Shown here: positions 26,982-34,990 of the stretch, one piece after another
Layout: each line of letters opens with the position of its first letter
How positions within the stretch are numbered: position 1 is the first letter of the stretch
Source: Phytohabitans sp037414955
GTDB taxonomy: Bacteria > Actinomycetota > Actinomycetes > Mycobacteriales > Micromonosporaceae
Assembly: GCA_037414955.1 (NCBI GenBank)
Contig: JBBEWH010000019.1
Span: 47,307-111,306, forward strand
Direction: 5' to 3'
Length of the DNA: 64,000 nt
Position numbers and translations under genes: made by a program
Notes under the pieces: model-generated
Told to the model about the DNA's origin: nothing
The model's input: the letters and a program-made list of their open reading frames with translations, nothing else
Database searches by the model: none

Positions 26982-27853
26982 AGCGTCACCGCCGGATCGA
27001 CGGCGACCGGGTACGGCAGCTCGACCAGGCCAATCGGGCAACGCCGCCGCCAGCCCCGGTCCCCGACCGGCCAGGCGAAACGGTGGCACCCCCGATGGCG
27101 GACCCGACGGGCGCCGACCTGGACGAGAGCCAGCTCCAGCCACTGCGCCGGGGTTAGCTCGATGCCCATCAGTGCGAACTCGGCCACCATGTCCGCCAGC
27201 GGGCGGGCGCCGAGCGCTACGAGGCGAGCCCTCACACCGGCTGCACCGCGTTCCCCGCGGCAAAGCTTCGACTGTGACCTGGCGGTCAGCACCGTCCCGT
27301 CGGGCAGCAGCGTCACGGTTCTGGCGGTTCCCCGCCCCAGGTAACGCCCACCGGTGACGCGGTACACGTGTCCAATGTGTCCACCCAGCAGCACGTCGCT
27401 GGCCACGATTCTGGGCAGCGGGTCGGAGAACGCGACCAGACCGCGCAAGCCGTGCTCAGCAGCCAGGCGGAACAGCCGGCCCAGCACGAAGCTTTCCGCG
27501 TTGGACGGTACGTCGTCCAGCAAGACCAGCCGCGAGAGGTCGGCGGCCGTGTCGGCGCCGAGGGTGGGGAACGGCTTGGTCAGCACGGCCGGGTGCATGG
27601 GCACACCAAGCACAGCCGCGCCGACCAGGTGGTCGCCTTCCAGCAGTCCGAAGTTCATCCTTGAGGCGGGGAAACTGTGACTGTAGTGGTGCTCCTCGAT
27701 GAATCGGCGAGCCGGGGCCTCCGGGATCGGCACCACTCGGTACCGGCGTGCGTCGAACCCGCCTTCGTGCACCGGTCGCCAGGTGGGCGTGCCTGCGCGC
27801 CAGCGCTGGCAGAACGCCGGGTCGAAGAGGGAGAGCTGCTCAAGGCGCATCAT
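26978..27853 (-). CDS. Mom-like adenine modification protein
   Basis: The 291-residue protein matches the family of phage Mu Mom, a GNAT-fold enzyme that converts adenine in DNA to N6-carbamoylmethyl-adenine and blocks restriction. Shared features are EEHHYSHSFPASRMNFGLLE (about 54-73), a central LSRLVLLDDVPSNAESFVLG (about 105-124), LVAFSDPLPR, and GHIGHVYRVTGGRYLGRGTA. A C-terminal extension of about 90 residues with Cys and His (RHRGCHRFAWPVGDRG) is additional. It is the first gene of the three-gene modification operon; the 166 bp upstream should hold the promoter. The exact modified base cannot be read from the sequence. Confidence 0.75.
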   Translation of the reverse strand: MMRLEQLSLFDPAFCQRWRAGTPTWRPVHEGGFDARRYRVVPIPEAPARRFIEEHHYSHSFPASRMNFGLLEGDHLVGAAVLGVPMHPAVLTKPFPTLGADTAADLSRLVLLDDVPSNAESFVLGRLFRLAAEHGLRGLVAFSDPLPRIVASDVLLGGHIGHVYRVTGGRYLGRGTARTVTLLPDGTVLTARSQSKLCRGERGAAGVRARLVALGARPLADMVAEFALMGIELTPAQWLELALVQVGARRVRHRGCHRFAWPVGDRGWRRRCPIGLVELPYPVAVDPAVTL

Positions 27854-28019
27854 TCACCTACTCAGGACCGATGGTTGACGGCTAGGGGATGGGTCGCCGG
27901 CTGACTTGCGGCGAGGACTCGGCGCCGGGTGTGCGGCCATCGCGGAAGCGCAGCGGACCGAAAGCGGATCGGTGGCTCGGTTTGATAGCGGCGAACGGGC
28001 GCCGTCCGCGAGGTCCGCG

Positions 28020-29582
28020 TTACGCAGCGATGGGCTCCGGCGTGGCCGGCACGGTGTCGCTCTGCGGTAGCGGTGCCTCACCGCAGGCCCGCCGCTCCAC
28101 GGTGGACAGCTCGTAGCCGTTGGCTTCCAGGTAGCGCAGGTAGCGGGTGGTGCTGTCGCTGACGCTGCGCCAACAGTTGCGGTTGGTCGCTTCCTCGTAG
28201 GCGGCCAGGACCAGGCCGAGCGCGATCATCTGGGCACGCGCATCGCTGGCCTTGCCAACCAGCTCGACCATGGCCGGGGCGCGTCTGCCGAGGGTGGGCG
28301 CCTGGTCGGGCAGCCCGAGCAGGTCGTGGGCGAGCCGGTTCCCGGCGGTCAGGGCCTGCGTGATCGCGTAGTCGGCGCTGCGGGCGAGGCTGCCGGCGAT
28401 GAAGCCAGCGGCCGTGGCCGGTGCGCTCTTGCGCGCCAGGAACGTGCGCAGCCACTGCCGGCGGACCATCTCCGCGCTGTCCCAGTCCTTGTTGGACTGG
28501 ATCACGTCGCGGCGCTGCGCGCGAGCCTGTTCGCGTTCAGCGTCAGTCATCTCCGCGACGGTCTTGCGTCCGCTACCGGAGTCATGCCCGCTCCACCGCA
28601 GCGCGTGGCCGTGGGCGGCGAAGTCGGTGCACACGAACTCGGGCACCCACGCCCGGTACGGAGCAGGCCGTTCCTGCTGGTTCCCGCTGCTGTCGTCGGA
28701 GTCGGTGTCGTCCTGGTCGGTGTCGTCCGCCCACGGGTCCTCCGCGTCCTCGGACTCGTCGGGATAGATCCACTCATCATCGAGGTACGCGGCATGGCCA
28801 GGGCACGAGGCGTGGTCGGCGGCGGTGAGCTGCTCCTCGCCGTGTTGGAGTTCACGCAGCCGCTTCACCTGCTTGTTGTCCCAAGCGGGTCGCTCGACCA
28901 CGGTGATACCGGCGGCAGTCAGCGCGTCGGCGGCCTCGGCCTTGGCCGCAGCCTCGGTGCGGGCGTCGCGCAGCCGCTGCGCGTGGTGGTCGAACCCGCC
29001 CTTCTGCGCGGCGACGACGAGTTGCTTGACGGCCTCGGCGTCGTCCTCGAACTCCGCGACCACCGCCGCCTGATCCAGGGTGAGGAACTCCCACCGTTCC
29101 GTCGCGGCGCGGGCGAGCTTGCTGCGCGCCACCGTCAGCGCGCTGTCGACCTCCGGGCGGCTGGTGGCCATACCCTTGGCGATCTCCGAGGCGCTGACAC
29201 CGCAGAGGGCCAGTTGCTCGTAGGCGGCCACCCGCTCGGCAACGGTCAGGGACTCCCGGTGGTCGTTCTCGGTGACCTGATCGAACAACCGGTCGCGTTC
29301 GTCGGGTCGCGGGACCACCATCACCGGGACGAGGGGGCGTTCGGCCTGGACGGCCGCCAGGGCGCGCCGCTGGCCGAGGAGCACGACCAGGGCGTCGTTG
29401 TCGTCCCGGTACGCCACGATGGCCTGCTTGACGCCACGCTCACGGACGCTGTCCACGAACTTCTTCTTCAGGCGGGCGGTCAGGCGCGCGTTGGCGCCCA
29501 CGACCAGAGTTCCGGGATCGACGTAGACCAGCGTCGCCCGCTCGTCGGTCGTCGCTTCGTGTGCGCGGATTGCGGTCCTCAC
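28020..29582 (-). CDS. ParB/RepB-like DNA-binding protein
   Basis: The 520-residue protein starts with a ParB-type N-terminal domain: VYVDPGTLVVGANARL, then FVDSVRERGVKQAIVAY and a VVLLGQRRALAAV block in the position of the usual GERR box. A helix-turn-helix follows (SASEIAKGMATSRPEVDSAL, about residue 150). Residues about 280-320 are an extremely acidic linker, and the C-terminal 200 residues are helical and unrecognised. The GTG at 29582 is preceded by GGAAGGA. No ParA is nearby. Element partition, stabilisation or transcription control are plausible; GCTAC palindromes could be its sites. Confidence 0.8.
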   Translation of the reverse strand: MRTAIRAHEATTDERATLVYVDPGTLVVGANARLTARLKKKFVDSVRERGVKQAIVAYRDDNDALVVLLGQRRALAAVQAERPLVPVMVVPRPDERDRLFDQVTENDHRESLTVAERVAAYEQLALCGVSASEIAKGMATSRPEVDSALTVARSKLARAATERWEFLTLDQAAVVAEFEDDAEAVKQLVVAAQKGGFDHHAQRLRDARTEAAAKAEAADALTAAGITVVERPAWDNKQVKRLRELQHGEEQLTAADHASCPGHAAYLDDEWIYPDESEDAEDPWADDTDQDDTDSDDSSGNQQERPAPYRAWVPEFVCTDFAAHGHALRWSGHDSGSGRKTVAEMTDAEREQARAQRRDVIQSNKDWDSAEMVRRQWLRTFLARKSAPATAAGFIAGSLARSADYAITQALTAGNRLAHDLLGLPDQAPTLGRRAPAMVELVGKASDARAQMIALGLVLAAYEEATNRNCWRSVSDSTTRYLRYLEANGYELSTVERRACGEAPLPQSDTVPATPEPIAA

Positions 29583-29681
29583 GGCGTGCTTCCTTCCAGG
29601 AGAGGGTCGGGTGCGCGGACGGGCCGCCATCGGGAAGTCCCGCCACGTCACGCGGTCCGGGGCGTCCGGGCGGGCCAGCGT

Positions 29682-30101
29682 TCAGCGGGTCGCGTAGTCG
29701 TTCTCGCCGCCGCCGTTGATCTCGACGGCGACCACCTCGTCCGGCGTCTCGGAGGTGTTGACGTGCACGTACAGGTCGCGGGCGCGGCGTTGCACGCCGA
29801 CGGAGACGCCATGCAGATCGACCACCACGTACGGGGTGCGGGCGGCCGGGTCGTCGTGGTAGGCGCGCAGGTTCAGGCCCGCCAGGGCGTCGGTCGCCGC
29901 GCTGGGGTCGGCCGAGCGCAGCATCGCCGTGATGCGCGCGAACAGCTCGCCGGCCTGCTGCTCCAGCCGCTGCTGGTCGGGGTCGCCCAGCCGTTGGGCG
30001 CGCTCGTGATCGGCGCGCAGGTCCCCGTAGCGCTCGATCAGACCGGGCAACGCAGGGTTGGCCTCGACCGGCGCGGCGAGCATAGGAGCCGAGAGAATCA
30101 C
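29682..30101 (-). CDS. hypothetical ICE protein, 139 aa
   Basis: A helical N-terminal half (ERYGDLRADHERAQRLGDPD) is followed by a beta-rich half with TPYVVVDLHGVSVGVQRRAR and a Gly-rich end. No family was recognised. The GTG at 30101 follows AAAGGAC by 7 bases. It lies directly upstream of the ParB-like gene on the same strand. Confidence 0.6.
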   Translation of the reverse strand: MILSAPMLAAPVEANPALPGLIERYGDLRADHERAQRLGDPDQQRLEQQAGELFARITAMLRSADPSAATDALAGLNLRAYHDDPAARTPYVVVDLHGVSVGVQRRARDLYVHVNTSETPDEVVAVEINGGGENDYATR

Positions 30102-30189
30102 TGTGACGTCCTTTCACGGTTGTGTGTGCAGGTGGCAGCGCCCCTAACGTCGATGGGTGTCGCTGCCGGCGGATCGGATGCGGTGAAGG

Positions 30190-30245
30190 GCTACGGGGTT
30201 ACGGGGTAGCGCCGGATGGCGCTACGGGTAGCCGGGAGCGGCTAC
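30190..30245. promoter_or_regulatory. cluster of ICE palindromes
   Basis: A perfect GCTACGGGTAGC is at 30221-30232. Separated half-sites GCTAC (30190) and GTAGC (30206), and one more GCTAC (30241), flank it. The cluster lies upstream of the gene starting at 30101. Confidence 0.55.
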
Positions 30246-30346
30246 TCTGGGCCGTGCGGACCGTCTGGCGGTACGCCGGGCTCGGGTTGTAGCGGCCTGG
30301 AGCCCAGGTGCTGGCCCGCCCGGGTACACCGTGCGGGCCGGCGCCG

Positions 30347-30709
30347 TCACCCGCGTCGCAGCGGGATCTCCACGTCGTGTTGGCCGAGGAACTGCTGCCC
30401 CAACCAGGTGCGGACCCGATACCTGGCGATACCGCCCCGCTCGGGAAGCGCGGTGGTCTCCACGTCGACAGGGACCAGGGCGTCAGCCATCCGCACGTAG
30501 GCGGCGACCAGCGCACCGCGCGCCCCAGGACCGTCCAGCAGCCGCACAGACTCGGCGACGGCGACCGCGTTCACGTTGCCGAAGACCATCCCGGAGTCCG
30601 CCGTCACGGTGGTCAGCACGACGTAGAAGGCCGACTGCCGCGTGGGCACGGCACGATCGGCCGGCGTCTGATCGGGTGCCTGTGGGTCGCCGGACCGGTC
30701 GATGGTCAT
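30347..30709 (-). CDS. hypothetical ICE protein, 120 aa
   Basis: The product looks like a compact alpha/beta domain: SAFYVVLTTVTADSGMVFGN, then AVAESVRLLDGPG and a basic C-terminus. The ATG at 30709 overlaps the stop of the upstream gene (ATGA), so the two are coupled. Function unknown. Confidence 0.6.
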   Translation of the reverse strand: MTIDRSGDPQAPDQTPADRAVPTRQSAFYVVLTTVTADSGMVFGNVNAVAVAESVRLLDGPGARGALVAAYVRMADALVPVDVETTALPERGGIARYRVRTWLGQQFLGQHDVEIPLRRG

Positions 30710-31590
30710 GGCGTGCCGCCGTCGGGCGCGACGCTGGTGACCTCCGAGATCGGGGGAAGGTCTTCCCACGCGATCCCGGTCCAGATCTGGAAGACCTCGC
30801 CCTCACGAAGTGGCCGCTTACGGTGCAGCCTCCGGACGATCGCGCCCCACCACTCACGGTCGGCCGGGGCGCCGATGCCGGCCGGCACCCCCTTGACGTG
30901 GCCGTGGCCGCACCCGAGGGGCCTGATCGGCATGAGCAGCCGCACCGGGGTGCGGCCCTTGGCCAGCCACGACTGCACCGCCACCGCCGTCTGCTGCTCA
31001 TCGATCAACTCGTTGAGCACGTCATCGACGGTCACCTCGTTGCCGTCTTCGTCGCGGCACAGCGCGACAAACGCTCGCAGGTCAGCCTCGCCGAACGGCG
31101 AGCCGGCGTGCGGCTTGAACCAGGTGTCCGTGCCAAGCGGGTTGGTGACCTTCCCGACCGGCTGGTCATCGAGGTACAGCACTGCCTCGTACGCCACCCG
31201 GCTGCCTACGGACCAGTGGCGCAGGTTCCGCGCCGTCAGCCGGGCATGCGGAGCCCGCAATCCGGTGTGCGGCAGCACGACCACCGCGCCGATCCCGTTG
31301 TCCAGCACCGGGACACCGGGTTGGGTCTGCTGCGGCGCGGGTGCAAGCAGGAACGTCTGCCCGCCGGACAGGTCCGACACCACGCCGACGTCGGTGACAA
31401 CGTTGTAGCGGGTGCGCCGCCCGGCTACGACCTGCTTGCCGAGCACGGTCGCGGTGGTCGCGCCGGTCTTGACGCGACTCGGGTGCCAGTCGCCGCGCGT
31501 GCGCGTGGACGCCTTGGCCGGGTCGTTGGTGATCAGGATGCGGTCCCCGGCCGACAGGCCGGTCGTGGTCTTCTTGCCCTGGGTGGTCAC
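30706..31590 (-). CDS. hypothetical ICE protein, 294 aa
   Basis: No family was recognised. Residues about 10-70 look like a beta-barrel (LSAGDRILITNDPAKAS, then KTGATTATVLGKQVVAGRRT). Further strands and one helical block (VDDVLNELIDEQQTAVAVQS) follow. The GTG at 31590 is preceded by GGAAGGAA. It forms a two-gene unit with the 120-residue gene downstream. Confidence 0.6.
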   Translation of the reverse strand: MTTQGKKTTTGLSAGDRILITNDPAKASTRTRGDWHPSRVKTGATTATVLGKQVVAGRRTRYNVVTDVGVVSDLSGGQTFLLAPAPQQTQPGVPVLDNGIGAVVVLPHTGLRAPHARLTARNLRHWSVGSRVAYEAVLYLDDQPVGKVTNPLGTDTWFKPHAGSPFGEADLRAFVALCRDEDGNEVTVDDVLNELIDEQQTAVAVQSWLAKGRTPVRLLMPIRPLGCGHGHVKGVPAGIGAPADREWWGAIVRRLHRKRPLREGEVFQIWTGIAWEDLPPISEVTSVAPDGGTP

Positions 31591-31741
31591 GGGCGTTCCT
31601 TCCGTCTGGCGGTAGTCGCTCGACGGCGCGGGCCGGGTGGTAGCGACACCCGTCTGGCCACATGCCGAAGGGTTCAAGGTCGATGCCGGATTGGTGATGA
31701 GGCACCGAGGGCTGGCAGTCGAAGCCGAGCGCCGGGCGCTC

Positions 31742-32008
31742 TCACGCCTGGCCGTCGTTGACCGGTGATGAGCGCCGACCGATGACCAGGCCGGTGTCCT
31801 GGTTCAGGATTCGCCCGCAGGAACGGCAGACGTTCGTCTGCTGGTCCCACGCGGGCGATCCGGGGTCGATCGGGTTGCCGTGCTGGTCGCTTGGGGTGAA
31901 CCCGTCAAAGTGGGGTTCGTTGCCGCACAGGCAGACCCACCACCCCTCGACGATCCCGCTGATGTATTCGGGTGCCTGGGCGGGTGGATCGGTTGCGGGA
32001 GTTGCCAT
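31742..32008 (-). CDS. small zinc-ribbon protein, 88 aa
   Basis: The protein carries two Cys pairs, CLCGNEP and CRSCGRIL, about 35 residues apart, the spacing of a zinc ribbon. It is a paralogue of the C-terminal domain of the gene at 23715-24530. The ATG at 32008 follows GGGGAGGGATACCG. It lies just downstream of the gene that starts near the second TAATG-N6-CATTA palindrome. Confidence 0.65.
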   Translation of the reverse strand: MATPATDPPAQAPEYISGIVEGWWVCLCGNEPHFDGFTPSDQHGNPIDPGSPAWDQQTNVCRSCGRILNQDTGLVIGRRSSPVNDGQA

Positions 32009-32064
32009 CGGTATCCCTCCCCGGGAACTCAAGTCGGCTTCAGCCGGTCTGTCGTCAGCCGTGC

Positions 32065-32364
32065 TCAATCGCAGTCGCCGCCGGTGCCACAACGGCAGAC
32101 CGCTTCCACGAGGGCAACCCCGTTGGTGGTGGCGATGTACTCGATGGCGGAATACGCCGAGCCGAACTGCGCGTCCATGTCCGCGATGTCGGGCGACCAC
32201 ACGTCGCCGCAGCCGAGCTGCCACCGATCGCCATCCGTGCGGGTCGCCACGGCCAGGCAGATATCCCCGTGCGCACCACCCCAGGCGCGCACCTCATTGG
32301 CGGATTGCTCGTCGTAGCCGTCGCAGAACTGCCACCGCACGGCGACGGTCTCCAGGTTGCTCAC
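32065..32364 (-). CDS. hypothetical ICE protein, 99 aa
   Basis: A small domain with Trp and Asp/Glu (AWGGAHGDICLAVATRTDGD) ends in a Cys cluster, CRCGTGGDCD. The GTG at 32364 follows GGGAGGGACT. The TAATG-N6-CATTA palindrome lies 40 bp upstream of the start. No family was recognised. Confidence 0.6.
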   Translation of the reverse strand: MSNLETVAVRWQFCDGYDEQSANEVRAWGGAHGDICLAVATRTDGDRWQLGCGDVWSPDIADMDAQFGSAYSAIEYIATTNGVALVEAVCRCGTGGDCD

Positions 32365-32403
32365 AGTCCCTCCCGTTTCGTCCACACACCTCGCCCTCAC
32401 TTT

Positions 32404-32419
32404 TAATGATACCGCATTA
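32404..32419. promoter_or_regulatory. TAATG-N6-CATTA palindrome, copy 2
   Basis: Identical to the copy at 24602-24617, including five flanking bases (21 bp in all). It is 40 bp upstream of the gene starting at 32364, again in front of a minus-strand cargo gene. Surrounding sequence is unrelated between the copies. Confidence 0.55.
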
Positions 32420-32655
32420 GACGCTGAAAGGCCAGCCCACATGCAGATCGGTCGATGATTCTGGGCGCCGAAAGCCCGGGTGCCTACATGATCAACATCG
32501 GCCGGGCGCCCCGCGTTCTCGATGCCCCATCGTCAGACCCGGGTGGCGCCTAGCCGTCCGCGCCTGCCGCGAAGGCACGTTGCTCAGGCGCCCAGCGCTC
32601 GCACCCCGTAGCGGTGACGAGAGACGGCGGCAGGGCTGCTGAGCAAGTTGTAGTA

Positions 32656-32734
32656 CCGGTTCCCGGATGTGCCGACCGAGCGCGGTCGGCACATCCGGGA
32701 ACCGGCGAATGCGCTGACCCAGCGGGGTCAGCGC
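32656..32734. other. double hairpin, candidate origin of transfer (oriT)
   Basis: Arms 32656-32678 and 32683-32705 form a perfect 23-bp hairpin with an AGCG loop. Five bases on, arms 32711-32720 and 32725-32734 form a perfect 10-bp hairpin, again with an AGCG loop. The surrounding 32443-33107 holds no convincing gene and also carries two CTACGAAG repeats near 32760-32785. The mobC-relaxase pair begins immediately after it, which is where oriT usually lies. A nick site cannot be named from sequence alone; a bidirectional terminator is the alternative. Confidence 0.5.
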
Positions 32735-33024
32735 GGTGGAGGCTAGGGCGTGGCAACGGCTACGAAGAAGGATCGCGCTACGAAGCAACGCAATCCGTTA
32801 ACGGCCAGCTCCGCCGGTGCCGGTTCTACCTCTGCCCACGATGGCTAGGTCTTGGTGGTGATCGAAGTGCGCAGCCGTCTGCCCGTTCGTCGCCGTAACC
32901 GCGCCAATAGACCGGGGGCACTTCCTTCCGCTTCCGCTTCCTGATTCCTTCCTCTTCCAGGTTCAGGGACTCGAAAGAGCGCTCCGTTCCCTCCTCTTCG
33001 GCCACCAAGACGCAGCCGTACGGC

Positions 33025-33036
33025 GCTACCCGTAGC
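33025..33036. promoter_or_regulatory. ICE palindrome upstream of mobC
   Basis: A perfect GCTACCCGTAGC lies 72 bp upstream of the mobC-like start at 33108. Confidence 0.55.
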
Positions 33037-33107
33037 CGTGCCGATAACCCTCGCGACGAACGCTTCTCGACGACGGCTACGCGATCCAGGCACAGGAGGT
33101 GACGGGC

Positions 33108-33551
33108 GTGGACCAACCTGGGCACACAACGATCCCCGTAGTGCGGGGTTCCGACCGGCGCCACCAGTTCCCGGGACGCCAGCAGCGGGTCAACCTCCGG
33201 TTCGACTCGAACGAGCACCGGGACGTGGCAGCGGCTGCCGCACGCTCCGGGCTGACGCCCGCGGGGTTCTGCGCGAACGCTGCGTTGGCCGCCGCCCGCG
33301 GCACCGGCGCTCCCGGGAGCCTCGTCTCCGGCACTGGCGTCACTCGCTACGAACTGGCCGAGTTGCAGCGGGAGCTCTTCGCCGCCCGCACAGCCGTCAT
33401 CCGCACCGGCACCAACCTGAACCAGGCGACAGCCGCACTCAACGCCACGGGCGAGGCACCAGCATGGCTGGACCAAGCCGTCAAGCGGTGCGAGCGCTCG
33501 CTGGACCACCTCGACGCCATCGTGGCCGACATCGACCGGCGGCTACGCTGA
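33108..33551 (+). CDS. mobC: MobC-like relaxosome accessory protein
   Basis: The 147-residue protein begins with an RHH-like segment (QRVNLRFDSNEHRDVAAAAA, then LTPAGFCANAALAAARG). A helical part follows with LQRELFAARTAVIRTGTNLN, typical of MobC proteins that bind oriT beside the relaxase. The GTG at 33108 is preferred because AGGAGG lies 8 bases upstream; a GTG at 33099 would overlap that site. It overlaps the relaxase start by four bases. Confidence 0.8.
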   Translation: MDQPGHTTIPVVRGSDRRHQFPGRQQRVNLRFDSNEHRDVAAAAARSGLTPAGFCANAALAAARGTGAPGSLVSGTGVTRYELAELQRELFAARTAVIRTGTNLNQATAALNATGEAPAWLDQAVKRCERSLDHLDAIVADIDRRLR

Positions 33552-34990
33552 TTCCCGCCATCCACCCCCGCGGCAAGAACGTCGGCGGCCTACTCCGCTA
33601 CCTGTTCGGCCCAGGCAAGCGCGAAGAACATCGAGACCCCCACCTCGTCGCCGCGTGGTCCGGGCCCGCGCAACTCCCGTCCCTGGAACCGCCGACGACC
33701 CCATCCGGTCGGCACGACATTCGCGAGCTGGCTCGCCTACTCGAACAGCCGGTCCGCGCAGGGAAAAACCCCCCTCAGAAGCCCGTCTGGCATGCGTCCA
33801 TCCGCAACCACATCACCGACCGCACCCTGACGGACGCCCAATGGGCGCACATCGCGGCCGAGATGGTCGCCGCCGTCGGCATCGCGCCGCATGGCGATCC
33901 AGACGCCGTCCGGTGGGTCGCGATCCGCCACGCCGACGATCACATCCACATCGTGGCGACGCTGGTTCGCCAGGACGGCGATACCGTCTGGGCCTGGAAC
34001 GAACGTCTCAAGGCCCAAGCAGCAGCACGCGATCTCGAAGAGCGTTACGGGCTGTACCGCGTCGGCCCAGTCGACCACACCAGCCACCGCCGACCTGGTT
34101 CAGCCGAGCAGAACAAAGCCGAACGCCAGCGACGCGCCGAGATTCCTCGGGATCGACTTCGCCGTGAGGTACGTGCCGCTGCGGCGGCAGCCGTTGACGA
34201 AACCGACTTCTTCAGCGGGCTTCGGGCCGCCGGTGTTCTCGTCCGGCTCCGTCACAGCACGGTCACCCCGGACGAAATAACTGGATACGCCGTCGGGCTC
34301 CCCGACCACCACACCGCAACCGGCGACACCGTGTGGTACGGCGGCGGTCGCCTCGCGCCCGACCTGACCCTCCCCCAGCTTCGCCGCCGATGGCACCCAG
34401 TCAGAGGCACCGCGCCACGCGCGGGACGGCCAGGAGCCCGCACACACCAACGCGCCAACGCCTTCCGCCGTGCAGCAGCCGCAACGCAAAACGCCGCCGA
34501 GCATCTCGCGCGCAGTGAGGCCAGCGACGACACGTCCGCGCTGAATTACTCCGCAGCCGACGTCCTGACCTCGACGGCCCGCGCCTTCGAGGGCCGCCGC
34601 GGCGGGCCACTGACCGAAGCCGCCGAGACGTTCGACCGCGCTGCCCGCGAACCATTCCGGCGGCCGGCTGGCTCCTCCCGGCCGGCAGGCGAACTCCGCT
34701 CCATGTCTCGCCTCATCGCGGTCATGGGACGGCTCGCTGCCGACCATGACACCGCAGCGGCGCTGCAACTGGTGCTCCAGATGGCCATGCTCGCGGACAA
34801 CCTCGCAGACCTCCGCGATGCCCAGCGAAGGCTCCATCAAGCCCGTGCAGCCCGGCTCGCCGCAAGCCAACTGCGGACCGTCACGCAAAGCGGCACAGAT
34901 GCAACGCTGGTTCATCAGCCGGCGACCGGCCCAGTTGCCCCGGCTCACGGTTCCACCACGATCCGAACGCCACGCGCGCACACTGCCTGA
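33548..34990 (+). CDS. relaxase with intact HUH motif
   Basis: The 480-residue protein has VGGLLRYLFGPGKREEH near the N-terminus, with Tyr18 a candidate catalytic residue, and the metal-binding HADDHIHIVATLVRQDG at 128-144. Both are typical of MobA-type relaxases of actinobacterial ICEs. RDRLRREVRAAAAAA and VWYGGGRLAPDLTLPQLR follow, then a helical C-terminus. The enzyme should nick oriT and pilot the strand. No ATG or GTG fits: the frame opens at CTG 33548, overlapping the mobC stop (CTGA), or at ATT 33551. A CTG start with translational coupling is my reading. An upstream in-frame ATG near 33463 would lie deep inside mobC. Confidence 0.85.
   Translation: MIPAIHPRGKNVGGLLRYLFGPGKREEHRDPHLVAAWSGPAQLPSLEPPTTPSGRHDIRELARLLEQPVRAGKNPPQKPVWHASIRNHITDRTLTDAQWAHIAAEMVAAVGIAPHGDPDAVRWVAIRHADDHIHIVATLVRQDGDTVWAWNERLKAQAAARDLEERYGLYRVGPVDHTSHRRPGSAEQNKAERQRRAEIPRDRLRREVRAAAAAAVDETDFFSGLRAAGVLVRLRHSTVTPDEITGYAVGLPDHHTATGDTVWYGGGRLAPDLTLPQLRRRWHPVRGTAPRAGRPGARTHQRANAFRRAAAATQNAAEHLARSEASDDTSALNYSAADVLTSTARAFEGRRGGPLTEAAETFDRAAREPFRRPAGSSRPAGELRSMSRLIAVMGRLAADHDTAAALQLVLQMAMLADNLADLRDAQRRLHQARAARLAASQLRTVTQSGTDATLVHQPATGPVAPAHGSTTIRTPRAHTA

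Noticed and set aside
26978..27853. Calling the Mom-like protein an ordinary GNAT acetyltransferase
   Set aside because: The HHYSHSFPASRMNFG and LSRL...NAES blocks and its operon with two DNA-modification genes fit Mom better than metabolite acetyltransferases.
32492..32788. 98-aa minus-strand ORF across the oriT-like hairpins
   Set aside because: It reads through perfect inverted repeats, is Arg-rich and has no domain or ribosome site.
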